Source: Candidatus Cloacimonas sp. 4484_140
GTDB taxonomy: Bacteria; Cloacimonadota; Cloacimonadia; JGIOTU-2
Assembly: GCA_002049945.1 (NCBI GenBank)
Contig: MVCT01000085.1
Location: 1-6,368 of the forward strand
DNA: 6,368 nt
Direction of reading: 5' to 3'
This document shows positions 1 through 6,348 of the stretch, one piece after another. The position numbers and the translations under genes were made by a program. Positions within the stretch are counted from its first letter, which is position 1, and each line of letters begins with the position of its first letter. The notes under the pieces are model-generated. The model made no database searches. It saw only the letters and a list, made by a program, of their open reading frames with translations, and had not been told where the DNA came from.

Positions 1-1248
1 GAAGCAATTTCTTCAATAAACTTTCCCATCAATATTCTTGTTTTTGATGCTTGTTTGATGCAGACGACAGAGGTTATCACAGAAATTTACGAATACTGCG
101 ATATTGTCGCCGGCTCAGAATTGTCTGTGCCTAAAGATGGTATTTTTTACGGTGCGGAATCCGGAACTGCGTGTTCTCAGTATGGTCTCTTTAACTATAT
201 ATCTGGCAATCCATCTTGTACTCCGACTGAACTCTCAAACGAACTTGTGTTTCGATATATTAATTCCTATACAACGAACTGCCAGTATGGATCGACAGTT
301 TCTTTTTCAGCTATTGAACTGAGCAGTTATTCATCTTACTTAAACAAACTTAACGAATTTACGCGAACATACTCAGATACTATTTATAGCGCCATCTACC
401 ACGATGCACACAGCAATTGTCTTCTAATCAGCGGAGAGAATATTGATGTTTGGGAATTCTTTAATGAAGTTTCCTTTATTGATAAAAATGTGCAAACAGC
501 AGCAGAAGATATCGCTGCATTAGTAGATTCTATGACTATTGCATTCAGCGCTCTCTACCATGATGTCCTTTATCCCGAACTGGGGAGGATGAGTGTTTAT
601 TTTCCTCCTAATAAGTATTACTTCAATTGGGAACTTTATTACATCTTAGATTTCACCGGTCTTACAGAGTGGGATAGGTTCCTCAGCTACTATATGGGTA
701 ATTTTTCTGATAGTCCCGACATAAATGAATTTGTAGTTGCGTCAGTAAGTGAAATGGTAAATTTTTCATGGGAAGTTGTCGCTACTACCGATTTGTTTTA
801 TAAACTATATTACAAACAAAGTCCGGATACAAGCTTCATCCAGATTCAGGATTCATCGATCACTCATGCGACAAGTTATTCTTCTCAGTTTGAAACAGGT
901 AACTATGAATTCAAACTGCAGGCAACCGATGAGTTCGGGAACACATCTTCTGATACAATCTCATATTTTATATCTACTGACAACATATTCAAATATTATC
1001 CAAATCCTTATATTGTAAATGAGGATAATATTGGGAAATTCCTCATCTCAAATGAGGAGCTAACTGACTCTGCCATCTATATTTTTAATCTCGCCGGTGA
1101 GCTTGTTGATAAGATAACAATTGACAACACAATAGAGCAAACGATCGAGGTGACTTATACTCCCCCAAATGTCTCTTCAGGCATCTATTTTTGTCTACTC
1201 AAAGCAGGTGACACGATAGCGACAATTAAGCTGGCTGTTATCCGCTGA
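1..1248 (+). CDS. Clostripain-family (C11) cysteine peptidase with C-terminal sorting domain, 5'-truncated by window edge
   Basis: The reading frame is open from base 1 to the TGA at 1246-1248 (415 codons), so the true start lies outside the window; the first ATG, at 58-60, is internal. The stretch VFDACLMQTTEV carries the DACLM motif of clostripain-like C11 peptidases, with the expected nucleophilic Cys at nt 52-54. The following GSELSVPKDG (112-141) matches the family's GSE...P.DG segment. The partner His should lie upstream and is not visible. Roughly nt 745-975 look like an Ig/fibronectin-like beta domain. From about 982 there is a YPNP motif (997-1008), then IFNLAGELV and SGIYFCLLKAG, ending in KLAVIR: this is the pattern of type IX secretion (Por) sorting domains and of related FlgD-Ig-like modules. 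The protein is therefore probably exported and surface-attached or released. Whether it self-processes, and its substrate, cannot be judged. The peptidase call is firm; the secretion route is inferred. Confidence 0.85.
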   Translation, partial: EAISSINFPINILVFDACLMQTTEVITEIYEYCDIVAGSELSVPKDGIFYGAESGTACSQYGLFNYISGNPSCTPTELSNELVFRYINSYTTNCQYGSTVSFSAIELSSYSSYLNKLNEFTRTYSDTIYSAIYHDAHSNCLLISGENIDVWEFFNEVSFIDKNVQTAAEDIAALVDSMTIAFSALYHDVLYPELGRMSVYFPPNKYYFNWELYYILDFTGLTEWDRFLSYYMGNFSDSPDINEFVVASVSEMVNFSWEVVATTDLFYKLYYKQSPDTSFIQIQDSSITHATSYSSQFETGNYEFKLQATDEFGNTSSDTISYFISTDNIFKYYPNPYIVNEDNIGKFLISNEELTDSAIYIFNLAGELVDKITIDNTIEQTIEVTYTPPNVSSGIYFCLLKAGDTIATIKLAVIR

Positions 1249-1254
1249 TTTCCC

Positions 1255-1274
1255 TGTGCACAACTTGTGGATAA
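1255..1274 (-). promoter_or_regulatory. Tandem DnaA-box-like sites
   Basis: Read on the - strand, 1274-1266 is TTATCCACA, an exact match to the classical DnaA box. After 2 nt, 1263-1255 is TTGTGCACA, which differs from it at two positions. Both point the same way with 11-bp centre spacing, as in many DnaA-binding clusters. A further near match, TTATGCACC, lies at 1359-1351 (-). No replication gene is in the window, so this may be a DnaA titration or regulatory site, an origin element, or chance. Confidence 0.35.
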
Positions 1275-1312
1275 CTCGCGTTTTCATCAACCTCAAACTG
1301 TTAATCGGCTTC

Positions 1313-1368
1313 TATTATGCAAGTTATGAGTTTTTGCTAAATTTGCGTGAGGTGCATAATAATTTTTT
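1313..1368 (+). terminator. Long-loop inverted repeat followed by T-run; weak terminator candidate for the peptidase gene
   Basis: TATTATGCA (1313-1321) is repeated in perfect inverted form as TGCATAATA (1353-1361), separated by 31 nt and followed by six T (1363-1368). It lies about 65 nt beyond the peptidase stop codon. The stem is AT-rich and the loop is large, so it would be a poor intrinsic terminator. It could equally be a protein-binding dyad. Confidence 0.25.
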
Positions 1369-1411
1369 CTCTTATCGAAATAGAACTTCTTATATAGCAG
1401 TAACTTAGGAG

Positions 1412-1439
1412 AAAAACCCTCATTTGCTTAAAGGATTTT
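1412..1439 (-). terminator. Candidate rho-independent terminator of the - strand operon
   Basis: On the - strand, AAAATCCTT (1439-1431) can pair with GAGGGTTTT (1421-1413) around a 9-nt loop, giving nine pairs of which two are G-U. A run of five T (1416-1412) overlaps and ends the 3' arm. It begins about 30 nt after the stop codon of the DAO gene. On the + strand the two G-U pairs become C-A mismatches, so it would act only on - strand transcripts. The stem is weak. Confidence 0.35.
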
Positions 1440-1468
1440 GGGTATTAAATTTGCAATAAAAAATTGAA

Positions 1469-2620
1469 TTATTTGAACTTTTCTTCAGACCCAAAATTCC
1501 TATATAAACTCAAAGATTTCAAATTATCCATGTCGTCATCTGAAAGGGAATTTGAGAACAAACGGGCAAACAATTTGCCAATTCCAGGACCAAGCATAAA
1601 TCCTTGTCCGCACATACCAACAGCGAGGTAAAAGCCATCCAGTTCGGTCTCTCCAAGTATGGGAAAACCATCAGGTGTTGCAGGATATTGTCCACGCCAG
1701 GTTCTGCGTACTTTTAAATTCTTCAAACGAGGAAAAAGTTCCAGCATTCTTTGTGTTACTTGAGGAAGAAAAACAGATGTCGCCCTGCTGTCTGTGCCGA
1801 CAATTGGAGGTTCCGGAGTTATGCAGAAAATAACCTGTCCTTCAGGTCGTTGATAGAAATAATAATTTTTAGAATTCTCAGCAGGTCGGAGGTCAACGAT
1901 CATTGGGTTAAAAAAGTGCTGAACCGCATCAGTTATACCACCTTCATGACTATCAGGTACTACAGGTATATCCAAACCTAGCAAATCCCCTATCTGTTTT
2001 GCATCATTACCAGCAGCATTTATGACATTCTGTGTTGAAAAGGAATTTCCTTTATTCGTGTGAATTAAAAATTCGTTGCTCTTTTTTTTAATCCCGATCA
2101 CTTCCTCATTGAATACATAGGATGCGCCGTATTCCATACTTTTAAAATAAAAATAATTAAGCGCCAGATACGGAGAAGCGCTGCCGTCCTCAGGAGAGAG
2201 AGTCGAACCTCTCAAATCCCTTGGAGACACTCCAGGAGCTACTTTCAGAAAATCATCAGGTGATATCCAATCAATGTTCAATCCATAACTTTTTTGAATC
2301 TTCAACAAATCCTTGAGCATTTTTTCATGTTCATCAGTATATGCGGGAAAGGAGTAGCCGTTGGACCGCCATTCGATATCGTCGCCACATTTTTCCTTCC
2401 AGGTAGAGAATACATCTATTGCTTCTAACGAAATATGAATCTTTGCCTTATCGGAATGAGTTGCACGAATACCTCCAATTGCTTTTTTATTCTGACCTTG
2501 TCCCGGTGAGGCAAGACTTTCGATGACCAGTACAGAAAATTTCTCTTCAGCAAGATATAAAGCGATCGGAACCCCTACAGAACCTGCTCCTATAATAATG
2601 ATATCAAAATTCTTATTCAT
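1469..2620 (-). CDS. DAO-family FAD-dependent dehydrogenase/oxidase (sarcosine oxidase beta / proline dehydrogenase-like)
   Basis: This 383-residue protein probably oxidises a secondary amine or amino acid at FAD in the cytoplasm. The N-terminal Rossmann motif is GAGSVG (residues 11-16), followed by a ribose-binding acidic residue at the end of strand 2 (VIES, E34). A conserved family segment GGIRATHS lies at 49-56. The C-terminal half has WRGQYPATPDGFPILG (308-323) and GMCGQGFMLGPGIG (335-348), both typical of SoxB/HcnC-like DAO proteins. No signal peptide is seen and the length is normal for the family. The start is fixed: the TAG of the preceding gene is in the same frame only 6 nt upstream, and AAGGAG at 2633-2638 is the likely ribosome site (12-nt spacing), inside the end of that gene. 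The tight spacing supports co-translation with the iron-sulfur subunit as one complex. The substrate is unknown: proline, sarcosine, another N-methyl amino acid and a D-amino acid are all possible. Covalent attachment of FAD cannot be judged. Confidence 0.88.
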   Translation of the reverse strand: MNKNFDIIIIGAGSVGVPIALYLAEEKFSVLVIESLASPGQGQNKKAIGGIRATHSDKAKIHISLEAIDVFSTWKEKCGDDIEWRSNGYSFPAYTDEHEKMLKDLLKIQKSYGLNIDWISPDDFLKVAPGVSPRDLRGSTLSPEDGSASPYLALNYFYFKSMEYGASYVFNEEVIGIKKKSNEFLIHTNKGNSFSTQNVINAAGNDAKQIGDLLGLDIPVVPDSHEGGITDAVQHFFNPMIVDLRPAENSKNYYFYQRPEGQVIFCITPEPPIVGTDSRATSVFLPQVTQRMLELFPRLKNLKVRRTWRGQYPATPDGFPILGETELDGFYLAVGMCGQGFMLGPGIGKLFARLFSNSLSDDDMDNLKSLSLYRNFGSEEKFK

Positions 2621-2626
2621 ATGATC

Positions 2627-4696
2627 CTACTTCTCCTTCATTATAGAAAGGATTTCAAGTGGAACTTCTATATATAAAGGACGACGTGTGTTTAAGGTAA
2701 TATCTTGCAGCGCATATCCTTCTTCCTGATAAATTCGTAAAATGAGAGTTTCGCAAGTCTTTCCTCCGCATGCGCCCATACCAGCTCGTGTAAGCTGCTT
2801 GAGCTGATTCATATCAGTGACACCTCTTCGTATCCACTTGCGGATCTCACCAGCGGTAACTCGTTCACATCGACATACAATGACATTATCATCAATTGTA
2901 TCCAGAAGTGGACTCTCCAATACTTCGGAAACTGCGAGCTCCTGAATACGAACACCTGCGATCTTTTTTGCAATATGTGAAGGAGCTTTCACCTGTATGA
3001 TCTGTGTTTTCGTTTTTGTATCGCGGACATTAACCACGAGGAGTTCCTCAAGAAGGTCACCATCGATATCAACAACATGAATTTGTTGCCCGGATTCGAT
3101 TGGATGATTCCCAACTTCATAAGGGATTGAAACAGTTGGAAAATGCGAATCCTTCCTATAATCTACCAGCGTTATCGCAAGGGCAGGGCATACGTTAAGG
3201 CATTGCATACAACCTGTACATTTGCCCTCGAAAAATGGAAGTCCGAGTAAAGAGTCATCTTCAATCTTTATCTGGTCAAGCGGACAGACTGATGTGCAGG
3301 GATTGCACGGAATCTCCTGAACACAATGAAATACCGGAAATACACCTTGCTCTAATTCGGGCAATTTATATGGTAAAGTTCTTTGAGGTGGACTCTTCAA
3401 AACTTCAGCTTTCTTACTCCACTCCTCTGGAATTTTCTCTGACGATATATTCAGGGCTTTCGCTATTTTGATGCCGGTTATTTTTCCATTAAACATCGCT
3501 GATGAAGCTTCTGCGATCTCATCAGCATCCCCTGTTGAAAAAACTGTCATTCCAGCTTCTTCAGCTTCTTGATGGAATTCATCGATTGGATTAAGTCCCA
3601 CTGCGATAAGGATCGTATCGCAAGCAATGGTTTTCTCAGTGTTCAGAATCGGATTGAAATGCTCGTCAACCTCAGCAATGGTAATAGACTCAACTTCATC
3701 CTTCCCATTCGCAGAAAGAATTGTATGAGAAGTATAAATCGGCACACCCAGGCGTTGAAGCTTGTCTTTATGAACCTTATAACCACCGCATTCAGGAAGG
3801 GCTTCTGCAAGTCCTACTACTTGGATTCCTGCCTGCAAAGCATGATAACCGGCAATCAGTCCAACATTCCCACCGCCAATAATGAATATTCTTTTAGAGG
3901 GAATTACCATATCTCTATTGACAAGTGTCTGAAATGCTCCCGCACCATACACACCAGGTAGTGTGTTACCGGGAAAAACCAGCATCTTTTCTCTTGCTCC
4001 AGCAGCATTTAACAAAATTTTTGGTTTGATCAGTAGGTAAGAATCGTTTTTGAGAATTCCAACTTTTTTATCACTGAAAACATAAATGGCAGTACTGTTT
4101 GTCCACACAGTTGCAGTATTATATTTCATAAGCTCATCGGATAATATTTTAGCAATATCAATTCCTCTTGTACCTGCATAACAGTCTTTGATCGAGCCAA
4201 AAAATTTATGTGTTTGAAGCACCAATTTTCCGCCTAACTCCGATTTGTCATCAACCAGAATGAGCGGCACGTTATGTTTGGAAAGTTCAATTGCAGCAGA
4301 TAATCCAGACGGTCCTCCACCAATTATAAAAACATCGGTTTCATATTCCTCTATTGGATCAAAAGAAGGGCTTTCTTGTACTTCCGGCAATTCAGGAAGT
4401 CCATCACAGCTTTGAATAATCATGTTTTCTGTCACAGGAGTCATACAGGATTTCACAGGTATCCCGTTTGCGATCACTGTGCACTGAGCACATTGACCAT
4501 TTGCACAAAAAATGCCCTGAGGGCTGTTATCTTTCACATGATGACCAAAAACGTGTATCCCATAAGCAAACAATGCAGAAGAAATCATTTCACCTTCCTG
4601 AGCATACAGCTTTTGATCGTTCCAATAAAATGGAATTGCCTTTCCATCTTTTACTTCAAGAATAGGATGCCTTGTTATTCGATGAGTTTCTGCCAT
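2627..4696 (-). CDS. Four-module iron-sulfur flavoprotein: Fer2 + FAD/nucleotide oxidoreductase + 2x[4Fe-4S] ferredoxin + BFD-like 2Fe-2S
   Basis: This 689-residue protein is the probable electron-transfer subunit for the DAO dehydrogenase that follows it. Domains in order: a plant-type 2Fe-2S fold with C64, C69, C72 and C84 (about 10-100), as in HcnA and the sarcosine oxidase alpha N-terminus; an FAD Rossmann motif IIGGGPSG (124-131); a second nucleotide site IIGGGNVG (272-279); the FAD-closing segment STGDADE (387-393); a ferredoxin module with C458, C464, C467 and C471, then a canonical C493-xx-C496-xx-C499-xxx-C503-P; a beta-rich linker (about 515-600); and a BFD-like domain with C608, C610, C643 and C648. 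Related enzymes usually split these parts over two to four subunits. No membrane segment or signal is seen. The start is fixed because the upstream gene's TAA is in frame 15 nt before the ATG; the ribosome site there is poor, so translation may depend on the upstream gene. The acceptor (NAD, ferredoxin or quinone) is unknown. Confidence 0.88.
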   Translation of the reverse strand: MAETHRITRHPILEVKDGKAIPFYWNDQKLYAQEGEMISSALFAYGIHVFGHHVKDNSPQGIFCANGQCAQCTVIANGIPVKSCMTPVTENMIIQSCDGLPELPEVQESPSFDPIEEYETDVFIIGGGPSGLSAAIELSKHNVPLILVDDKSELGGKLVLQTHKFFGSIKDCYAGTRGIDIAKILSDELMKYNTATVWTNSTAIYVFSDKKVGILKNDSYLLIKPKILLNAAGAREKMLVFPGNTLPGVYGAGAFQTLVNRDMVIPSKRIFIIGGGNVGLIAGYHALQAGIQVVGLAEALPECGGYKVHKDKLQRLGVPIYTSHTILSANGKDEVESITIAEVDEHFNPILNTEKTIACDTILIAVGLNPIDEFHQEAEEAGMTVFSTGDADEIAEASSAMFNGKITGIKIAKALNISSEKIPEEWSKKAEVLKSPPQRTLPYKLPELEQGVFPVFHCVQEIPCNPCTSVCPLDQIKIEDDSLLGLPFFEGKCTGCMQCLNVCPALAITLVDYRKDSHFPTVSIPYEVGNHPIESGQQIHVVDIDGDLLEELLVVNVRDTKTKTQIIQVKAPSHIAKKIAGVRIQELAVSEVLESPLLDTIDDNVIVCRCERVTAGEIRKWIRRGVTDMNQLKQLTRAGMGACGGKTCETLILRIYQEEGYALQDITLNTRRPLYIEVPLEILSIMKEK

Positions 4697-4711
4697 TGCT
4701 TTATCCGAAAA

Positions 4712-5953
4712 TTATTTTTTTATTTTCTTTTTAAGCTGTTTAATGTGTCCCCTACCAACGCCAATCACATTACAGCCAAGCTTAAGATATTTCATGATCT
4801 TTTCATCAGTTAAGAAGTTAGAGCAGTCAACGATCAGCGATTTTTTTCCGCACATCTGAACAACATCTTCAGGTGAAAGTGCTTTATATAGTTTATGCCC
4901 AACTGCAAACACAACGATCTCTGCATCAAAAAGGGTTTTGCTCAAATCCTTTTCAATTCTCATATCTCCAAGCTCGGGCCACACTTCAACGAGTGGATCA
5001 TGTACGGAAATAATGGCATCCTTTTCCATGAGGTTTTCCCACAGTAGTTTTGTGGGAGAATGCCTTGTATCAGCCACATTCTGCAGGTATGAAACGCCAA
5101 GTATCGCAATACGTTTATCTTGGAGAGAAGGACAGGCATCCTCAATTATCTCGATCGTATGTAATGGCATAAGATCATTTATATTTACGGCACTTACAGC
5201 CATTGGAAGTTTATTCTCCAAACCAAAAAGCGCTTCAGCAGCCCAGTTGGCAAGCACTGGATCCTTAGTTAGGCAATAACCGCCTACACCCAAACTTGGA
5301 CGCAACATGTTATCGTGAGTACCCTCACGAACTTTTATTGATTTTATCACATCAAATAGATTAACTCCAATATTTTCAGCGAGTTTCGCCCACTCGAACA
5401 TCAAAGCAATATTTGTAGCTCGATATGAATTTTCAAGCACTTTTGCCATTTCGGAAGCATTGGTATGACCCAATCTACAAAGAGGATAACGTTCGGTATC
5501 CAGTACATTTGTAAGGAACTCTTCAGCAAGATCGGCAGCTTTCTCATTAATGCCGGAAAAAGTTCTCCAGAAATTTCTAATAGAGCTCACATATTTTGAA
5601 CCGGGCATCACACGCTCATAGGAATGAGCTATAAGAGGAGTAAATTTTTCTACATCAATTCCTCTCTTTGTGAATTCTTCTTCAATCACGGGCTTAACTA
5701 TTTTTTCTGAAGTGCCTGGGGGAACAGTGGTCTCAATAAGGATCAAACACTCGGGCTTTATGCTTCTTCCAATTGTTCTCATCCCTTCCTTAAAAGCATT
5801 AAGGTCACAATATCCTTGCGCATCCAGTTGAATATCTACTACAACAATATCTGCAAAAGTAAACACTCCGGGATGCCATGTAACACGAAGGGTTTTCTTC
5901 TCGTTTACACAACGGGGAAAAATTTCCGGAATTTCAGGATCATCTGCATTCAC
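4712..5953 (-). CDS. C-terminal fragment of nucleotide-sugar dehydrogenase: catalytic and C-terminal NDP-sugar-binding domains
   Basis: This open stretch of 413 codons holds most of the enzyme but lacks the N-terminal NAD-binding motif, which lies in the overlapping upstream frame. The apparent GTG start (5951-5953) is very probably an internal Val codon, because homologous sequence continues upstream in frame to about 6013 and no Shine-Dalgarno site precedes it. Visible family motifs are ETTVPPGT (74-81), the central-domain residues K171 and N175 in ASEMAKVLENSYRATN, the catalytic Cys C227 in GVGGYCLTKDP, and GVSYLQNVADTRHSP (286-300) in the C-terminal domain. In that last motif most relatives have Lys or Arg where this protein has Leu290. 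A basic tail (KQLKKKIKK) ends the chain. GTG and the upstream TGA overlap as GTGA, so re-initiation is possible, but the product would lack most of the NAD site. Confidence 0.75.
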   Translation of the reverse strand: MNADDPEIPEIFPRCVNEKKTLRVTWHPGVFTFADIVVVDIQLDAQGYCDLNAFKEGMRTIGRSIKPECLILIETTVPPGTSEKIVKPVIEEEFTKRGIDVEKFTPLIAHSYERVMPGSKYVSSIRNFWRTFSGINEKAADLAEEFLTNVLDTERYPLCRLGHTNASEMAKVLENSYRATNIALMFEWAKLAENIGVNLFDVIKSIKVREGTHDNMLRPSLGVGGYCLTKDPVLANWAAEALFGLENKLPMAVSAVNINDLMPLHTIEIIEDACPSLQDKRIAILGVSYLQNVADTRHSPTKLLWENLMEKDAIISVHDPLVEVWPELGDMRIEKDLSKTLFDAEIVVFAVGHKLYKALSPEDVVQMCGKKSLIVDCSNFLTDEKIMKYLKLGCNVIGVGRGHIKQLKKKIKK

Positions 5954-6228
5954 TGGCGGTTTGCCACTATTGATGACAGGAATTTTCCAATACGACCGTC
6001 GTGAAACAAGATCATTAAATACATGGGCTCTCCATTCTTATCTTCAGCATCTGCAACCACTGCAGCCATAACGGATCCAACGAAACCCAATCCCTGCACA
6101 ACAACGATCTTCCTACCCTTTTTTCTCTCTTTTTCTGAAATAGTCTTGAGGATCTCGAATTCCTTCTTGTCCTCTTCCTGAGTTGGAAATGAATATTCAG
6201 TACCATCGGGAGCAACTGATATTGACAT
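5950..6228 (-). CDS. N-terminal fragment of nucleotide-sugar dehydrogenase: NAD-binding Rossmann start
   Basis: This short frame encodes 92 residues from an ATG at 6226-6228, chosen because the best Shine-Dalgarno site of the window (AGGAGG) lies just upstream. The open frame continues to an ATG at 6289-6291, but no ribosome site precedes it and the 21 extra residues look like translated leader. After a charged leader region (about 15-40), the sequence RKIVVVQGLGFVGSVMAAVV gives the dinucleotide motif G46-L-G48-F-V-G51, and DKNGEPMYLMI ends the homologous part at residue 73. The remaining 19 residues, LFHDGRIGKF onward, are out-of-frame translation of the same gene, ending at TGA 5950-5952. 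Alone it would be half a Rossmann fold and probably unstable. Confidence 0.7.
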   Translation of the reverse strand: MSISVAPDGTEYSFPTQEEDKKEFEILKTISEKERKKGRKIVVVQGLGFVGSVMAAVVADAEDKNGEPMYLMILFHDGRIGKFLSSIVANRQ

Positions 6229-6232
6229 GTAT

Positions 6233-6238
6233 CCTCCT
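6233..6238 (-). promoter_or_regulatory. Strong Shine-Dalgarno site that sets the dehydrogenase start
   Basis: On the - strand the sequence reads AGGAGG, then ATAC, then ATG at 6228. The spacer of 4 nt is short but workable. This is the only strong ribosome site upstream of the operon, and it argues for 6228 rather than the ATG at 6291 as the start. Confidence 0.7.
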
Positions 6239-6266
6239 AAAAAAATCATCCTGAGAAACGAGGATG
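6239..6266 (-). promoter_or_regulatory. Leader hairpin with U-run: possible attenuator or SD-masking element
   Basis: On the - strand CATCCT (6266-6261) pairs perfectly with AGGATG (6252-6247) across an 8-nt loop, then A and seven T (6245-6239), abutting the Shine-Dalgarno site. This is a small intrinsic-terminator shape placed in the leader. The same 5' arm contains ATCCTC (6265-6260), which could instead pair with GAGGAT (6236-6231) in the ribosome site, so two exclusive structures are possible. With a 6-bp stem it may also be chance. Confidence 0.35.
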
Positions 6267-6310
6267 TATCTCTCTTTTTTTTTAGTGCCATACAGTGTCA
6301 AGAATTTCAC

Positions 6311-6348
6311 TCTATACATTCTATAACGATCAACTCCAAAATCAACAA
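6311..6348 (-). promoter_or_regulatory. Promoter-like boxes upstream of the - strand operon
   Basis: Two overlapping sigma-70-like pairs are visible on the - strand: TTGTTG (6348-6343) with 17 nt to TATAGA (6325-6320), and TTGGAG (6339-6334) with 17 nt to TATAGA (6316-6311). The -10-like parts lie in an imperfect 9-nt tandem repeat, TATAGAATG then TATAGAGTG. Each box only partly matches consensus, and the host's promoter rules are unknown. If real, the leader would be about 75-85 nt. Confidence 0.3.

Larger units (their letters stand above)
4712..6228 (-). pseudogene. Frameshifted UDP-glucose/GDP-mannose dehydrogenase-family gene (nucleotide-sugar dehydrogenase)
   Basis: Taken together, the two reading frames form one complete nucleotide-sugar dehydrogenase of about 508 residues. 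The N-terminal frame supplies the NAD motif GLGFVG and runs to EPMYLMI. The C-terminal frame is already homologous well upstream of its apparent start, reading DLVSRRSYWKIPVINSGKPP from 6013 to 5954. Family members read continuously through strand 2 as ...VIGVDL...SYWKI, so I infer that about GV plus one frame is lost at 6011-6015. An intact enzyme would oxidise the C6 hydroxyl of a UDP- or GDP-hexose to a uronate in two NAD-dependent steps, for surface polysaccharide. The gene leads the operon and ends 15 nt before the iron-sulfur flavoprotein gene. A sequencing or assembly error cannot be excluded, since the flanking coding sequence looks well preserved on both sides. Confidence 0.8.

Noticed and set aside
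1249..1468. A chromosomal origin as an annotated feature.
   Set aside because: Only one exact DnaA box is present, there are no origin-linked genes such as dnaA, dnaN or gyrB, and skew could not be computed. It is kept as a finding only.
4376..4813. A 145-codon + strand open frame, and a 130-codon one at 3569-3961.
   Set aside because: Both lie opposite well-supported - strand coding sequence, have no recognisable motifs and no convincing ribosome sites, and are taken as shadows.
5950..5953. GTGA stop/start overlap as evidence for two separate translationally coupled genes.
   Set aside because: The GTG aligns with an internal Val, and homologous sequence continues upstream in the same frame to 6013. 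The overlap appears to be a by-product of the frameshift.
6001..6024. Programmed -1 frameshifting to join the two dehydrogenase frames.
   Set aside because: There is no X-XXY-YYZ slippery heptamer at the junction, and a -1 slip would still omit the residues at the end of strand 2 that bind NAD. A deletion explains the length deficit better.
6229..6291. A longer N-terminus for the dehydrogenase, starting at the ATG at 6289-6291.
   Set aside because: No ribosome site precedes that ATG, the extra 21 residues run through the A9 and U7 leader tracts, and a strong AGGAGG sits right before the ATG at 6228.
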